This document shows positions 34,557-44,901 of a DNA stretch of 64,000 bases, in pieces (within the stretch, counting starts at the first letter, position 1; the number at the start of each line of letters is the position of its first letter). Under the pieces are notes generated by a model, which was not told the DNA's origin, searched no databases, and saw nothing but the letters and a program-made list of their open reading frames with translations. Source of the stretch: Warburgia ugandensis (Eukaryota > Streptophyta > Magnoliopsida > Canellales > Canellaceae); assembly GCA_035236585.1 (NCBI GenBank), contig CP141135.1, positions 3,134,001 to 3,198,000 on the forward strand, read 5' to 3'. The position numbers were made by a program, and so were the translations under genes.

Positions 34557-35445
34557 CGAGGGAATTGGAGCCGGCTGGGGTAGACAGAGGAGGTAGAGGA
34601 GAATAAGAAAAGGAGAGGGAGGGGAGGTGGTATGTTGAGATGGGAAGAGAGGAGTAGAGAGAAAGAGAAGAGGAAGGGGGAGACAGAAGAGAAAGGAGGG
34701 AGAGATAGACGTGGGAAAGAGAGATGGGGAGAGAAGAAGAAGGTAGTGAGAATGGATAGAGGAATAGAATAGAGAAAGGGAAGAGGGGAGAAAGACGTTA
34801 GGGAGAAGAGAGGTGGGTACGTGAGATTGAGGAAGGGAAAAAGAAAGAAGAAAAATAAGGAGGGAAAGAGAAAAGAAAGGAAAGAGGGAGTGGGAAAGGA
34901 AAGGAAAAGGAAAAGAGAGAAGTGGGGAAAGAGAGTGCAATAGGAAGGGAGGTAGAGAGGGAAGAATAGGAAAGAGAGAAGTAGGGAAAGAGAGATTAAG
35001 GGAATGCTAAATTGTGTCCCCTCCTTAGACTTTGGAAACTCTTCCAAAATTGTAAATTGCCTTTTCCATGTTATTTTCCTTCTGTTCATGATTCCCAATT
35101 GAACTCCATTATTGTTTAAGAAACTATTCCATCCATCTTCATGGGTGATTTGGTCCATCCAATCCTCTTTAAGATGATCTGCACCGTTAACTTTTGATCT
35201 TAGTCATCCATACATCCTTTGGTTGATCTGCAAAAAGAAAAGACTAAATTAGAATCATCTGAACCGTGCATTAGTCATTTAATGAGCTATAATAATCATC
35301 TGACCATTGATTTTGACAAATTAAGGTTTGGACTGTCAATTGAAGTTAAATTCAAAATCAAGCTAAGTTTTGCAAAATTGAAGGGTTAGATGATCTAATT
35401 AAATGCTAAATTAAGGGTATTTTAACCAAAATTGAACACTTAACA
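33254..35445 (-). repeat. Probable 5' LTR of the Tat/Athila-like element
   Basis: It lies directly beyond the primer site and reaches a CA end at 35445. There the sequence switches to integrase of the Reina-like element, which gives the right boundary. The start near 33254 contains the cgggtcaatcccacgagg phrase common beside such primer sites. It encloses the purine-rich tract. No matching copy is seen on the left side. Confidence 0.55.
34018..35010. repeat. About 1 kb purine-rich tract with a long GA microsatellite
   Basis: The plus strand is almost entirely A and G over roughly 1 kb, with a pure GA run of about 31 units at 34492-34553. Long open frames here encode only Ser/Leu/Phe on the minus strand or Arg/Glu on the plus strand and are artefacts. 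It lies within the probable LTR. Confidence 0.9.
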
Positions 35446-36900
35446 GATATCCATGCAAATGAAATACTTGATTCATGAAAGCAGTTGCAACTGAAGATGT
35501 ATTGTAAGGATGAGTCAGAGGAATAAAATGACCTAATTTAGTAAAACTATCCACAATCACCAATATAACTGAGTATCCTTAAGAAGAAGGTAGCCCTTCT
35601 ATAAAGTCCATGGAAACGTGAGACTATGGATGAGAAGGAATTTCCAAGGGCTGAAGAAACCCTGGAGAACGACAATTCTTTGTCATATTTCTCTGGCAAA
35701 TGTCACACCTACATATATACTCCTTGAGATCTCTCTTCATTCCCATCCAAAAAAAAAATCCTTCTTAGCACGCTGGTGACAACGGTGATAGCCTTTGTGA
35801 CCTACCTTGGGATGATCATGGACAAGAGCCAAAACACGTCTAATGAAAAGAGAAGTAGGCAGTAAGAAGAGACATCCCTTGTAAAGTAATAACCCATCCT
35901 GAAAAGTGTAATGGGGTGAGGTGCCGTGCTGGGCTTTGAGCACCTGATTCTGCAGTTGAGGATCAGTTTGATATGCTTGGCGAAATTCCTTTAACCAAAT
36001 AGGATTAGGAAAATTCAACAAACAAAGAGACACCTCTGGTAGGCCTGATTGTTGACGAGATAAAGCATCAGTTGCCACATTTTCTTTCCCAGACTTATAC
36101 TCCATAGTAAAGTCATAACCCATCAATTTTGAAATCCACCTTTGTTGAGAAGGAGTACCAATTTTCTGTTCCAACAGATATTTAAGACTTCTCTGATCCA
36201 TCCTTATAACAAAGGAGTGTCCCAACAAGTAGGGACGCCACTTCTGCATTGCCCAAACTAGTGCTAGTAACTCCCTTTCATACACAGATAGAGATAGTGC
36301 TTGCCCTTTTAAGGCTTGGGCTATAGGATGTTGTTCCTGCATCAAAACTATACCCAACCCATTACCCAATGCATCACATTCTATGATAAAAGGAACAGTG
36401 AAGTTAGGAAGAGCTAAAACTGGTGGTTGCGCCATAGCTGCCTTGAGATTTCAAAAGCACGAGTTGCAGCCTCATTCTAATGAAATCCATCTTTTTTGAA
36501 CAAGTCAATTAGAGGACTAGCTAACTAAGCAGAAGATGTGATGAACTTCCTATAATACCTTGTAAGACCAAGAAAACCCTTTAAGGACTTGATATTCCTA
36601 GGAAGAGGCCAGTTGATCATAGCAAAAATCTTATTCTGCTCAGCTCAAACACCCTTTGCGGAAACCACATGTCCCAAGTAATCAATCTCTGAACACCCAA
36701 ATGATCCTCCAAACTCCTGCTGTAAACCAGAATATCGTAAAAGAAAACTAATACAAACTCCCTCAAGACTGGTTTAAAAATATCATTCATGAAGGCTTGA
36801 AAAGTTACCGGGGCATTTGTAAGCCTAAAGGGCATTACTACAAACTCACAATGCCCATTGTGTGTGCGAAAAGCTGTTTTAGATATATCTTCCTCCATAC
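35446..36900 (-). pseudogene. Reina-like reverse transcriptase end, RNase H and integrase start
   Basis: Reverse transcriptase motifs with an FFYDD-type remnant of the active site lie near 36740. RNase H follows at about 36400-36060, with an YERELLALV-like stretch. The integrase zinc domain and first core segment are at about 35800-35450. Stops and a frame change near 36440 show it is dead. Confidence 0.85.
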
Positions 36901-38232
36901 GTATCTAATAATACCCTGAAGGCATGTTTAACTAGGAAAAAACCTTAGCACCGTGTAATTCATCCATGAGCTCATCCACCTGTGGGATAGGGAATTTATC
37001 CTTAATAGTTTCTTTGTTTAAGGATTGGATATCAATACACATTTGCCATATCCCATCTGCTTTCTTAACTAGTAACACCAGTGAAGAATAAGAACTTTGG
37101 CTAGGACGAATTGCTCCTGCATATAACAATTCCTGAACTATCTTCTAAATTTTTGCTTTCTGAAAATAAGGGTATTGATATGGTCTCTCGCAAACAGGTT
37201 TACTACCATCTTTTAATATGATCTGGTATTTGAAATATCTGTGAGGTGGTAACTCATGAGGAACATCAAACACATTTCCAAATTTATCTAATACCTTTTT
37301 TACTTCAGCATGAATTTGTGGCACCATTTACTTAAGAGATCACTACTTTGAGATGAAGAAAGACTCCCCCCACATTTTCAGGATAGTCATCCTATAAATT
37401 TGTTGCTTCCACCAACTGTGTATCAGTGTTACTAAGGCCCTGAAAAACGCAGACCATCCCTTCGTGGACAAACTGCATAGTAATGCTTAAAAAATCCCAC
37501 AAAATTGGCCCTACGATGCGTAGCCACTAAAGGGCATTACTACAAACTCATAATGCCCATTGTGTGTGCGAAAAGCTATTTTAGATATATCTTTCTCCTT
37601 CATACTTATCTAATAATACCCTGACCGCACATCTAACTTGGAAAAAACCTCAGCACCATGTAATTTATCCACTAGCTCATCCGCCTGTGGGATAGGGAAT
37701 TTATCCTTAATAGTTTCTTTGTTTAAGGATTGGTAATCAATTCACATTTGCCATGTCCCATTTGCTTTCTTAACTAGTAACACCGGCGAAGACTAAGAAC
37801 TTTGGCTAGGACGAATTGCTCCTGCATATAATAATTCCTGAACTATCTTCTCAATTTCTGCTTTCTGAAAATAAGGGTATTGATATGGTCTCTCACAAAC
37901 AGGTTTACTACCATCTTTCAATATGATCTAGTGTTTGAAATGTCTGTGAGGTGGCAACTCACGAGAAACATCAAACATATGTCCAAATTTATCTAATACC
38001 TTTTTTACTTCAGTAGGAATTTGTGGCACCATTAACTTAGAGGTCACTACTCTAAGATGAAGAAAGACTCTCCCCACATTTTCAGGACATTCATCCTGTA
38101 AATCTGCTGCTTTCACCAACTGTGTATCAGTGTTACTAAGGCCCTGAGAAACACAAATCCTCCCTTCGTGGACAAATTGCATAGTAAGGCTTGAAAAATC
38201 CCACAAAATTGGCCCTACAGTGCGTAGCCACT
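36829..38232 (-). repeat. Direct tandem duplication of 702 bp inside the Reina-like element
   Basis: Bases 36829-37530 and 37531-38232 are diverged copies of the same segment. For example, ggcattactacaaactca starts at 36831 and again at 37533. Each copy spans the protease/polymerase linker and the first part of reverse transcriptase. Both copies carry stops and several base differences. Confidence 0.92.
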
Positions 38233-39520
38233 AAACACCCAACACTATATCATAGCCCACTAAAGGCAATATATAACAATCTACATATAACAAGTGACCC
38301 TGTACTTCTATAGGCAAAGCTATCAAACTTCCCTTCGTCCATAATTGAGTTCCATTAGCAATACAGATTCTTAATATATGGACCTTATCAAAAACAAATC
38401 CCAGTTGTAAATCAATTTTTTCACCCAAAAAATTATGACTGCTATCAGAATCTATTAAAGTCATTACTTGCTTACCAGAAATCTTTCCCACGACCTACAT
38501 TGTCTCATCTGATCAAGTGCCCTTTAATGCATGTGAGGAAAGTTTTGGATGTTCCTCCTCCCCATTTACATCTTCCTCATTGCTTGCCCTTTCTATCTCG
38601 ATGATACTATCCTCCACTACATCTAAAAGAAATAATCTAGGAGTCTTACAATGATGACCCTGTCGCCATTTCTCGTCACAATTGTAGCAGAGACCCTTTT
38701 TCCTCCGTTCTTCCATCTGCATGGGAGTGAGGCTGTGGATCCTTAGTTTGTTAGTTGTTGCTTCTTTTGAAGGAGGGCCTAAAATCGGAGTTTCACTCAA
38801 TTCACTACCATTCCAGGTGCTCGGTGTTTCTGCTGGTTTATACATCATTCTCCTTGATGTAAGGAGACTTTCCTCTTGCATCTTAGCAAGACTAAATGCT
38901 TGAGTAAGAGAAATACAGACTGGCAGTCGAATATCATCTCTTAATCCACTTAGGAAAGAACTGAGTCAATGTTTTTCAGACAAACCTCTCACCCTATTAG
39001 ATATAGCTCCAAACTCCATCATATACGTCACCACTGTGGATGTTTGCTTGAGACGCGTGAACATCTCCATTGGATCGTCATATGCATTGGCTCCAAAACG
39101 CATCTGTAATGCTCTGGTAAAGGCTTCCCAGCTCGTAAACATCCCTGACTCCTCTGCATCTTGGAACCAGACGAGAGCCTCATTCTCCATATGGTACGAT
39201 GCCGTCAAAATCCTTTGAGTTACAGAAACGTCATAGACTCGAAAATATTGTTCCACCTTATACAGCCAAGCTGCTGGATTTTCTCCTACAAACTATGAAA
39301 ATTTCACCCTTACTCATCCACCATTGAAGGAATGTCCATATTTGCCTCCATCGAATTCCTGACCTTCTCCACTACCATCTAACATGCGTTCCTTATCTCC
39401 TCCCACCAAGGATCTCAACATTTCTTGAATGTCATTCATCTGCTGATTGAGGGACTCTAGAACTCTTTCATGCTTACTGACCGAATTAGAGAGTTGCGAG
39501 AGACGTGTGCCCTCTGCCAT
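38231..39520 (-). pseudogene. Reina-like gag and protease
   Basis: The gag N-terminus is at 39520-39314, the gag core at 39256-38966, a CCHC knuckle (C-Y-N-C spacing, ending HHC) near 38690-38650, and an aspartic protease with a DSDSSHNF motif near 38455. In-frame stops separate the pieces. Confidence 0.85.
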
Positions 39521-39529
39521 CCCTACTCT

Positions 39530-39536
39530 GATACCA
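39530..39536 (-). other. Primer-binding site core of the Reina-like element
   Basis: The minus strand reads TGGTATC followed by AGAGTAGGG, a Met-tRNA-type site one base from the LTR at 39538. Confidence 0.8.
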
Positions 39537-39537
39537 C

Positions 39538-39791
39538 TGTAATGGAATGTAGTGGTACGGAATTTTCTTTACAAAAGGTAAATCTCCTTCAGAAGGAAGA
39601 GAGAGAGAGGGGAATGTAGAATAAATTCATGGGTAACCCCTTTTCACATTTTTATATGTAGTGATCTTACAAACTAGTATATAACAAATGTAACAATCTA
39701 TAACAATTTCTAACAACAATTTTCATTGAACCCCTAACCACCCTTTTAATCTCTTACCCTTTTGCCCTTCCAATCTTCCTGACCCATGACA
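39538..39791 (-). repeat. 5' LTR of the Reina-like element
   Basis: It runs from tgtaatgg to cccatgaca (254 bases) with TG and CA ends. It is next to the primer site. The partner LTR is missing, so the outer end is inferred from the terminal CA. Confidence 0.65.
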
Positions 39792-40282
39792 TGTAGGAAT
39801 CTTGAAAAGTTATATAGAACTAGAGGGTGGCAAGAAAGAGTGCATGTGAATGGGGATTCTGCCTCAAATGATAGCTAGCTCTTTTTCCATGCCAACATAC
39901 TTCCTTTTCACCTTTTTCATCACAATTTCGTGTATTTAGATAGGAACCATTATGCCAAGAAGAAAACCAAGGTGCTTCATTTGAAATCACTTCTCTTTAC
40001 CATTGATTCTTAACCTCAGGCTTTTACTCATAGACATTTTCCAACTGGATGGATACCAATAGATTGAAGATCCTCTAGTTGTCATTACAAAACCCTGATA
40101 CATCACCCATGAACTAAAGATGTAAAATCAAATGGATTGAACCAAATGAACCTGAAAACTTCCACCCCACCAAATTCATCCTTCAGAGCAATAACCATGT
40201 CTGATAAGGCATTGGTATCATAGTTTAAGAAAGTTTTCTGCTCTTCGCTAAATTTATTCATTTTATGGCTCACATGTTTGAT
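39792..40282. other. Flank between two retroelements
   Basis: No gene or element is recognised. It is the pre-existing sequence into which copia 2 inserted; it resumes at 44902. Confidence 0.5.
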
Positions 40283-40287
40283 GTTTC

Positions 40288-40583
40288 TGTTGAAGTTGTG
40301 CTTCAGCTGCTGCAACATTTTTCCAAGCTGGAATTTTAGATTTTTTTTTATTTCTTAGTTGTTTGACTGTTTCAAATAACTTGGTCAGTAGTAGTTGTTG
40401 ATTTTTAGGAAGTTGTTGCTCATGAAACGTATTCCATGTAGTGCCTTATTTTTTGTTTTTTCAGTTAGTATTTTTGTTGTATTTAAACTCATTATTAGTT
40501 CAATAAAAAAAAATTGACTTTACACGGCAAATTTCTTTGTTCTCTCTTGCTCTCAGTCTCTCATTTTCTATAAAACTCCAACA
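40288..40583 (+). repeat. 5' LTR of copia 2
   Basis: It is 296 bases from tgttgaag to ccaaca. A TATA-like and AATAAA-like region near 40500 fits its promoter and polyadenylation roles. Confidence 0.95.
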
Positions 40584-40586
40584 AAT

Positions 40587-40598
40587 TGGTATCAGAGC
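40587..40598 (+). other. Primer-binding site of copia 2
   Basis: TGGTATCAGAGC, matching initiator Met-tRNA, lies three bases after the 5' LTR. Confidence 0.93.
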
Positions 40599-40663
40599 CC
40601 TCTTCTTGAGGAACTTGTGATTGAGAGAATTTTTTTTCTTTGTTTTTTTTGCTTTCTTCTTCC

Positions 40664-43600
40664 ATGGATTCAGAAGCTCCTTTTACTGCACTAGCACCAC
40701 CAATCTTCAAAAGTGAAGGTTATCATGTGTGGGCAGCAAGGATGGAGGCTCATATGAAGGCAAATGATCTCTGGGAAGCTGTGGAGGAGGACTACGAAGT
40801 TCCTCCATTACCTACTAATCCAACTATGGCGCAGATCAAGAATTACAAGGAGAAGAAATCAAGAAAATCGAAGGCAAGAGCTACGTTATTTGCTACAGTC
40901 TCTCCTAAAATCTTTGTTAGAATCATGACAATGAAATCAGCTTTTGAAGTCTAGAATTTCCTGAAAAAGGAGTATGAAGGAGATGAAAGGATTAAGGGAA
41001 TGAAAATTCTGAACCCGATCAGAGAGTTTGAGCTCCAAAAAATGAAGGATTCTGAGACAGTGAAGGAGTACTCTGACAAATTGCTTGGAATTGCAAACAA
41101 AGTAAGATTACTTGGTTCTGAATTTCCTAATTCCAAATTAGTTCAAAAAATTCTTGTAACTATTCCTGAAAGATTTGAAGCTACCATTTCCTCGCTGGAA
41201 AACACTAAAGATTTGTCAAAGGTTAGTTTGGCAAAATTGATGAATGCTTTGCAGGCACAAGAACAGAGAAGGCTGATGAGGTCTGAAGGGTCTGTTGAAG
41301 GTGCATTACTTGCGAAAGCTCAATCCAGTCAAGGAGGAAAATGGAAGAAAAATGAGAAGAACAAGAAGAGAAACTCAGGTTCTGATTCTCTCAATACCAG
41401 TGAGGGAACAAAATTTGATTTCTCTCCTTGTAAACATTGTGGAAGAAAGAGTTATCCACCTTCCAAATGTTGGAGAAAGCCAAACCAGTAATGTGAAAAA
41501 TGTTAGAAAATGGGACATCATAAAAAAATTTGCAAGAGCAACACTAAAAAAAAGACAGTGACACAAGTGAATTTGCAACAAAAGAATGTTGCTCAAGTTG
41601 CTGACTAGGAAGAGGAGCAACTCTTTGTAGCCTCTTGCTTTGCAATCTGTCATTCAAGTGAGAAGTGGCTCGTTGACAGTGGTTGTACCAACTGCATGAC
41701 CTTTGACCGTGATCTCTTCAAGGAATTGAATACTTCAGTAGCTTCCAAAGTGAAGATTGGCAATGGAGAATACATTGCAGTCAAAGGAAAAAGCACAGTG
41801 GCAATTGAAAGCATTTTAGGTACAAAGCTTGTTAAAGATGTGTTATTTGTACCTTACATTAGTCAAAATTTGTTGAGTGTTGGCCAGTTGATTCAAAAAG
41901 GTTTAAAAGTTATCTTTGAAACAAATCAGTATTTAATCAAAAATGCAAAAGGCAACGATGTTTTCAAAGTAAAAATGAAAGGGAAGAGCTTTGCAATTGA
42001 TCCATTGGAGGAGGAGCAAGCAACATTCTCTACAACAAAAGTCCATGCAGAAGTTTGGCACAAGAGGCTTGGACATTTCAATCATACAGCTGTGGTGAAT
42101 TTGCAGAGAAAGGAATTGGTTCAAGGTCTCCCTTGCCTTGAATATGAAATTCCAGATTGTAGAGTTTGCCAACAAGGAAAGCTATCGAGACTTCTGGTCA
42201 AGCTATCAACTTAGAGAGCTATTGAAAAGCTGCAATTGATACACACTGATGTTGCTGGACCTCACAAAACTCCATCTCTCAATGGAAGTAGGTATTTCCT
42301 AATCTTCATTGATGACTATTCTAGAATGTGTTGGATCTATTTTCTTAGATTCAAGTCAGAAGTTGCTGGTGTGTTTTGGCAATTCAAGCAATGGATTGAA
42401 ACACAAAGTGGTCACAAAATCCAAGCTTTGAGATCTGATAATGGCAAAGAGTACACCTCCAATCAGTTTAATCTTTACTGTGAAGAGGCAAGGATTGAAC
42501 ATCAACTCACCGCTCCGTACACTCCACAACAAAATGGAGTCAGCGATAGAAAGAATCGTACCACAATGGAGATGGCTAGATGTTTGATGTTTGAGAAAAA
42601 TTTGCCAAGGGAATATTGGGCAGAAGTGGCACACACTACAGTCTTCCTTCTCAATAGACTTCCTACAAAAGCTATAGCAAAAAAAACTCCATATGAAGCC
42701 TGGTATGGTTTTAAACCTTCTTTGAAAAATCTCAAAGTATTTGGATGCTTGTACTTTGTTTATGTTCCTCAGATCAAAAGGGATAAACTAGATAAAAAGG
42801 CAGAAGCAGGAATCTTTGTTGGTTACAACAATATCTCTAAAGCTTACAGAATTTTCCAACCAAACACTAAGATAATTTTAATAAGTAGAGATGTGCATTT
42901 CATGGAGAATGATGAGTGGGATTGGGAAGGAAAACAATCAGCTGTGGTTCCTAATCAAGTTCCAAAATTGCAGCTCAAAGAAAATGAGTTGGTTGATGAT
43001 ATTCCCATTAGAAGTATGAGATCACTTTCTGATATTTATCAAAGATGCAATGTGGCTATACTTGAACCTACAAATTTCTGAAAAGCTGAGAAGAATCCAA
43101 AATGGATTGCTGCAATGAAGGAAGAGATCAAGATGATTGAAAAAAATGAAACCTGAAAGTTGGTGAGAAGACCCGCAGATAGAAAAGTGATTGGAGTAAA
43201 GTGGGTATTTAGAACCAAGTTGAATCCTGATGGCTCAATCAACAAGCATAAAGCTAAGCTCATTGTAAAAGGGTATGCTCAGATTTTTTGTGTTGATTTT
43301 TCTGACACTTTTGCTCCTGTTGCCAGACTAGATACAATCAGGTTGTTGCTTATCATAGCTGCACAAAAGGGTTGGAAAGTCTATCAACTTGATGTTAAAT
43401 CAACATTCTTGAATGGTCTCTTGGAGGAGGAGATTTACATTGAGCAACCTGAGGGATTTGCTGTGAAAGGGCAAGAAGATGATGTGTACCTGCTCAAGAA
43501 GGCCTTATATGGCCTGAAACAGGCTCCTAGAACCTGATATAGCAGAATTGATAAGCACTTGATGCAGATGGGTTTTAGAAGAAGTCTCAATGAAGCTACT

Positions 43601-44608
43601 CTCTACATCAAAGGTGATGAAATCAATTTTCTTATAGTTTCATTATATGTGGATGATTTGCTGATTACAGGAAGCAATGAAGAACTTGTGAGAAAGTTCA
43701 GAGAAGAGATGAAGCAAACCTTCGAGATGACAGATTTGGAAGAGATGGCTTATTTTCTAGGAATGAAAATAAAGCAGAAGAATGGAGAAGTGTTTATTTG
43801 TCAAAAGAAGTATGTTAAGGAAATTCTGAAAAAATTCAGAATGGATGAATGCAAAAGTGTAGATACTCCAATGTGTCAAAAGGAGAAGCTGAGCAAAGAA
43901 GATGAAGCTGAGAAAGTTGATGAAACCTTCTACAGAAGTCTAGTTGGGTGCCTAATGTATCTAACAGCTACAATGCCTAATATCTTACACTCTGTAAGTC
44001 TATTATCTAAATTTACAAATTGTGCAACTGAAACACATCTTACAGCTGCTAAAAGAGTCCTTAGATATGTGAGAGGGACACTGGATTATGGAATCAGGTT
44101 TTGGGCAAATCAAGATTGTGTTATGCAGGGCTATTCTGACAGTGATTGGGGAGGTTCACTTGATGATATGAAAAGTACTTCAGGTTACTACTTTAAGTTT
44201 AGTTCAGGTGTGTTCTCATGGTGCTGCAAGAAGCAGAATACAGTGGCACAATCTACAGCAGAAGCTGAATTTACTGTAGCTAGTACTGCTATAAATCAGG
44301 CTTTGTGGTTAAGAAAAGTGTTAGTGGATTTGAATCTGAAGTAAGAAGGATACACAGAAGTGTTTGTTGATAATCAAGTTGCAATTGTTATCTCTAACAA
44401 TCCTGTTTTTCACGAGAAAACTAAGCACTTCAATATCATGTTATTTTTTCTTAGAGAAGTGCAGAAGGAAGGCTTAGTTGGTTTAAAGTACTGCAAATCT
44501 GATCTTCAACTAGCTGATATATTTACAAAGCACCTACCAAGAAGCAAGTTTGAGTTTCTTAGAGAGAAACTTGGAGTTTGCAGCAACCAAAGCAAGGAGG
44601 AGTGTTGA
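40664..44608 (+). pseudogene. Copia 2 gag-pol polyprotein, nine nonsense codons, no frameshift
   Basis: From the ATG at 40664 one frame of 1,314 codons runs to a TGA at 44606-44608 that overlaps the first bases of the 3' LTR. Domains are gag (40664-41430), a CCHC-like knuckle (41492-41533), protease (DSG near 41675), pre-integrase (near 42060-42180), integrase core (42240-42650, with QQNGV), reverse transcriptase (YVDD near 43650) and RNase H (44150-44560). Stops start at 40952, 41489, 41504, 41606, 42212, 43079, 43154, 43535 and 44342. Four stand where the family has tryptophan. The element cannot make its polyprotein. Confidence 0.95.
44591..44602 (+). other. Polypurine tract of copia 2
   Basis: A purine-rich stretch ending AAGGAGGAG directly precedes the 3' LTR. 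Confidence 0.85.
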
Positions 44609-44896
44609 AGTTGTGCTTCAGCTGCTGCAACATTTTTCCAATATGGAATTTTAGAATTTTTTTTATTTCTTAGTTGTTTGACTGTTTCAAATAACTTGGT
44701 CGGTAGTTGTTGATGATATTTAGGAAGTTGTTGATCATGGAAACGTATTCCATGTAGTGCCTTATTTTTCGTTTTTTCAGTTAGTATTTTTGTTGTATTT
44801 AAACTCATTACCACTTCAATAAAAAAATGACTTTACACAGCAAATTTCTTTGTTCTCTCTTGCTCTTAGTCTCTCATTTTCTATAAAACTCCAAAA
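44603..44896 (+). repeat. 3' LTR of copia 2
   Basis: A 294-base partner of 40288-40583. The terminal CA has changed to AA. The target duplication gtttc follows. Confidence 0.95.
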
Positions 44897-44901
44897 GTTT
44901 C

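Larger units (their letters stand above)
35446..39791 (-). mobile_element. Truncated Reina-like gypsy retrotransposon
   Basis: In minus order it has a short 5' LTR (39538-39791), a Met-type primer site, gag, protease, reverse transcriptase, RNase H and the start of integrase. It is cut at 35446, where the probable Tat/Athila-like LTR begins. The rest of integrase and the 3' LTR are missing from the window. The short LTR and compact layout suggest Reina. A 702-base internal duplication is described separately. Confidence 0.85.
40288..44896 (+). mobile_element. Copia retrotransposon 2, structurally complete
   Basis: LTRs at 40288-40583 and 44603-44896 are flanked by the direct repeat gtttc (40283-40287 and 44897-44901). 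A Met-type primer site, a full-length polyprotein frame and a polypurine tract are all present. Counting by eye, the LTRs differ at roughly 15 positions plus small indels, so the insertion is not brand new. The element is about 4.6 kb. Confidence 0.96.

Noticed and set aside
34191-35158. Long minus-strand open frames of 249 and 310 residues
   Set aside because: They are almost pure Ser/Leu/Phe/Pro from a purine-rich plus strand with a GA microsatellite. Lack of stops is a composition effect.
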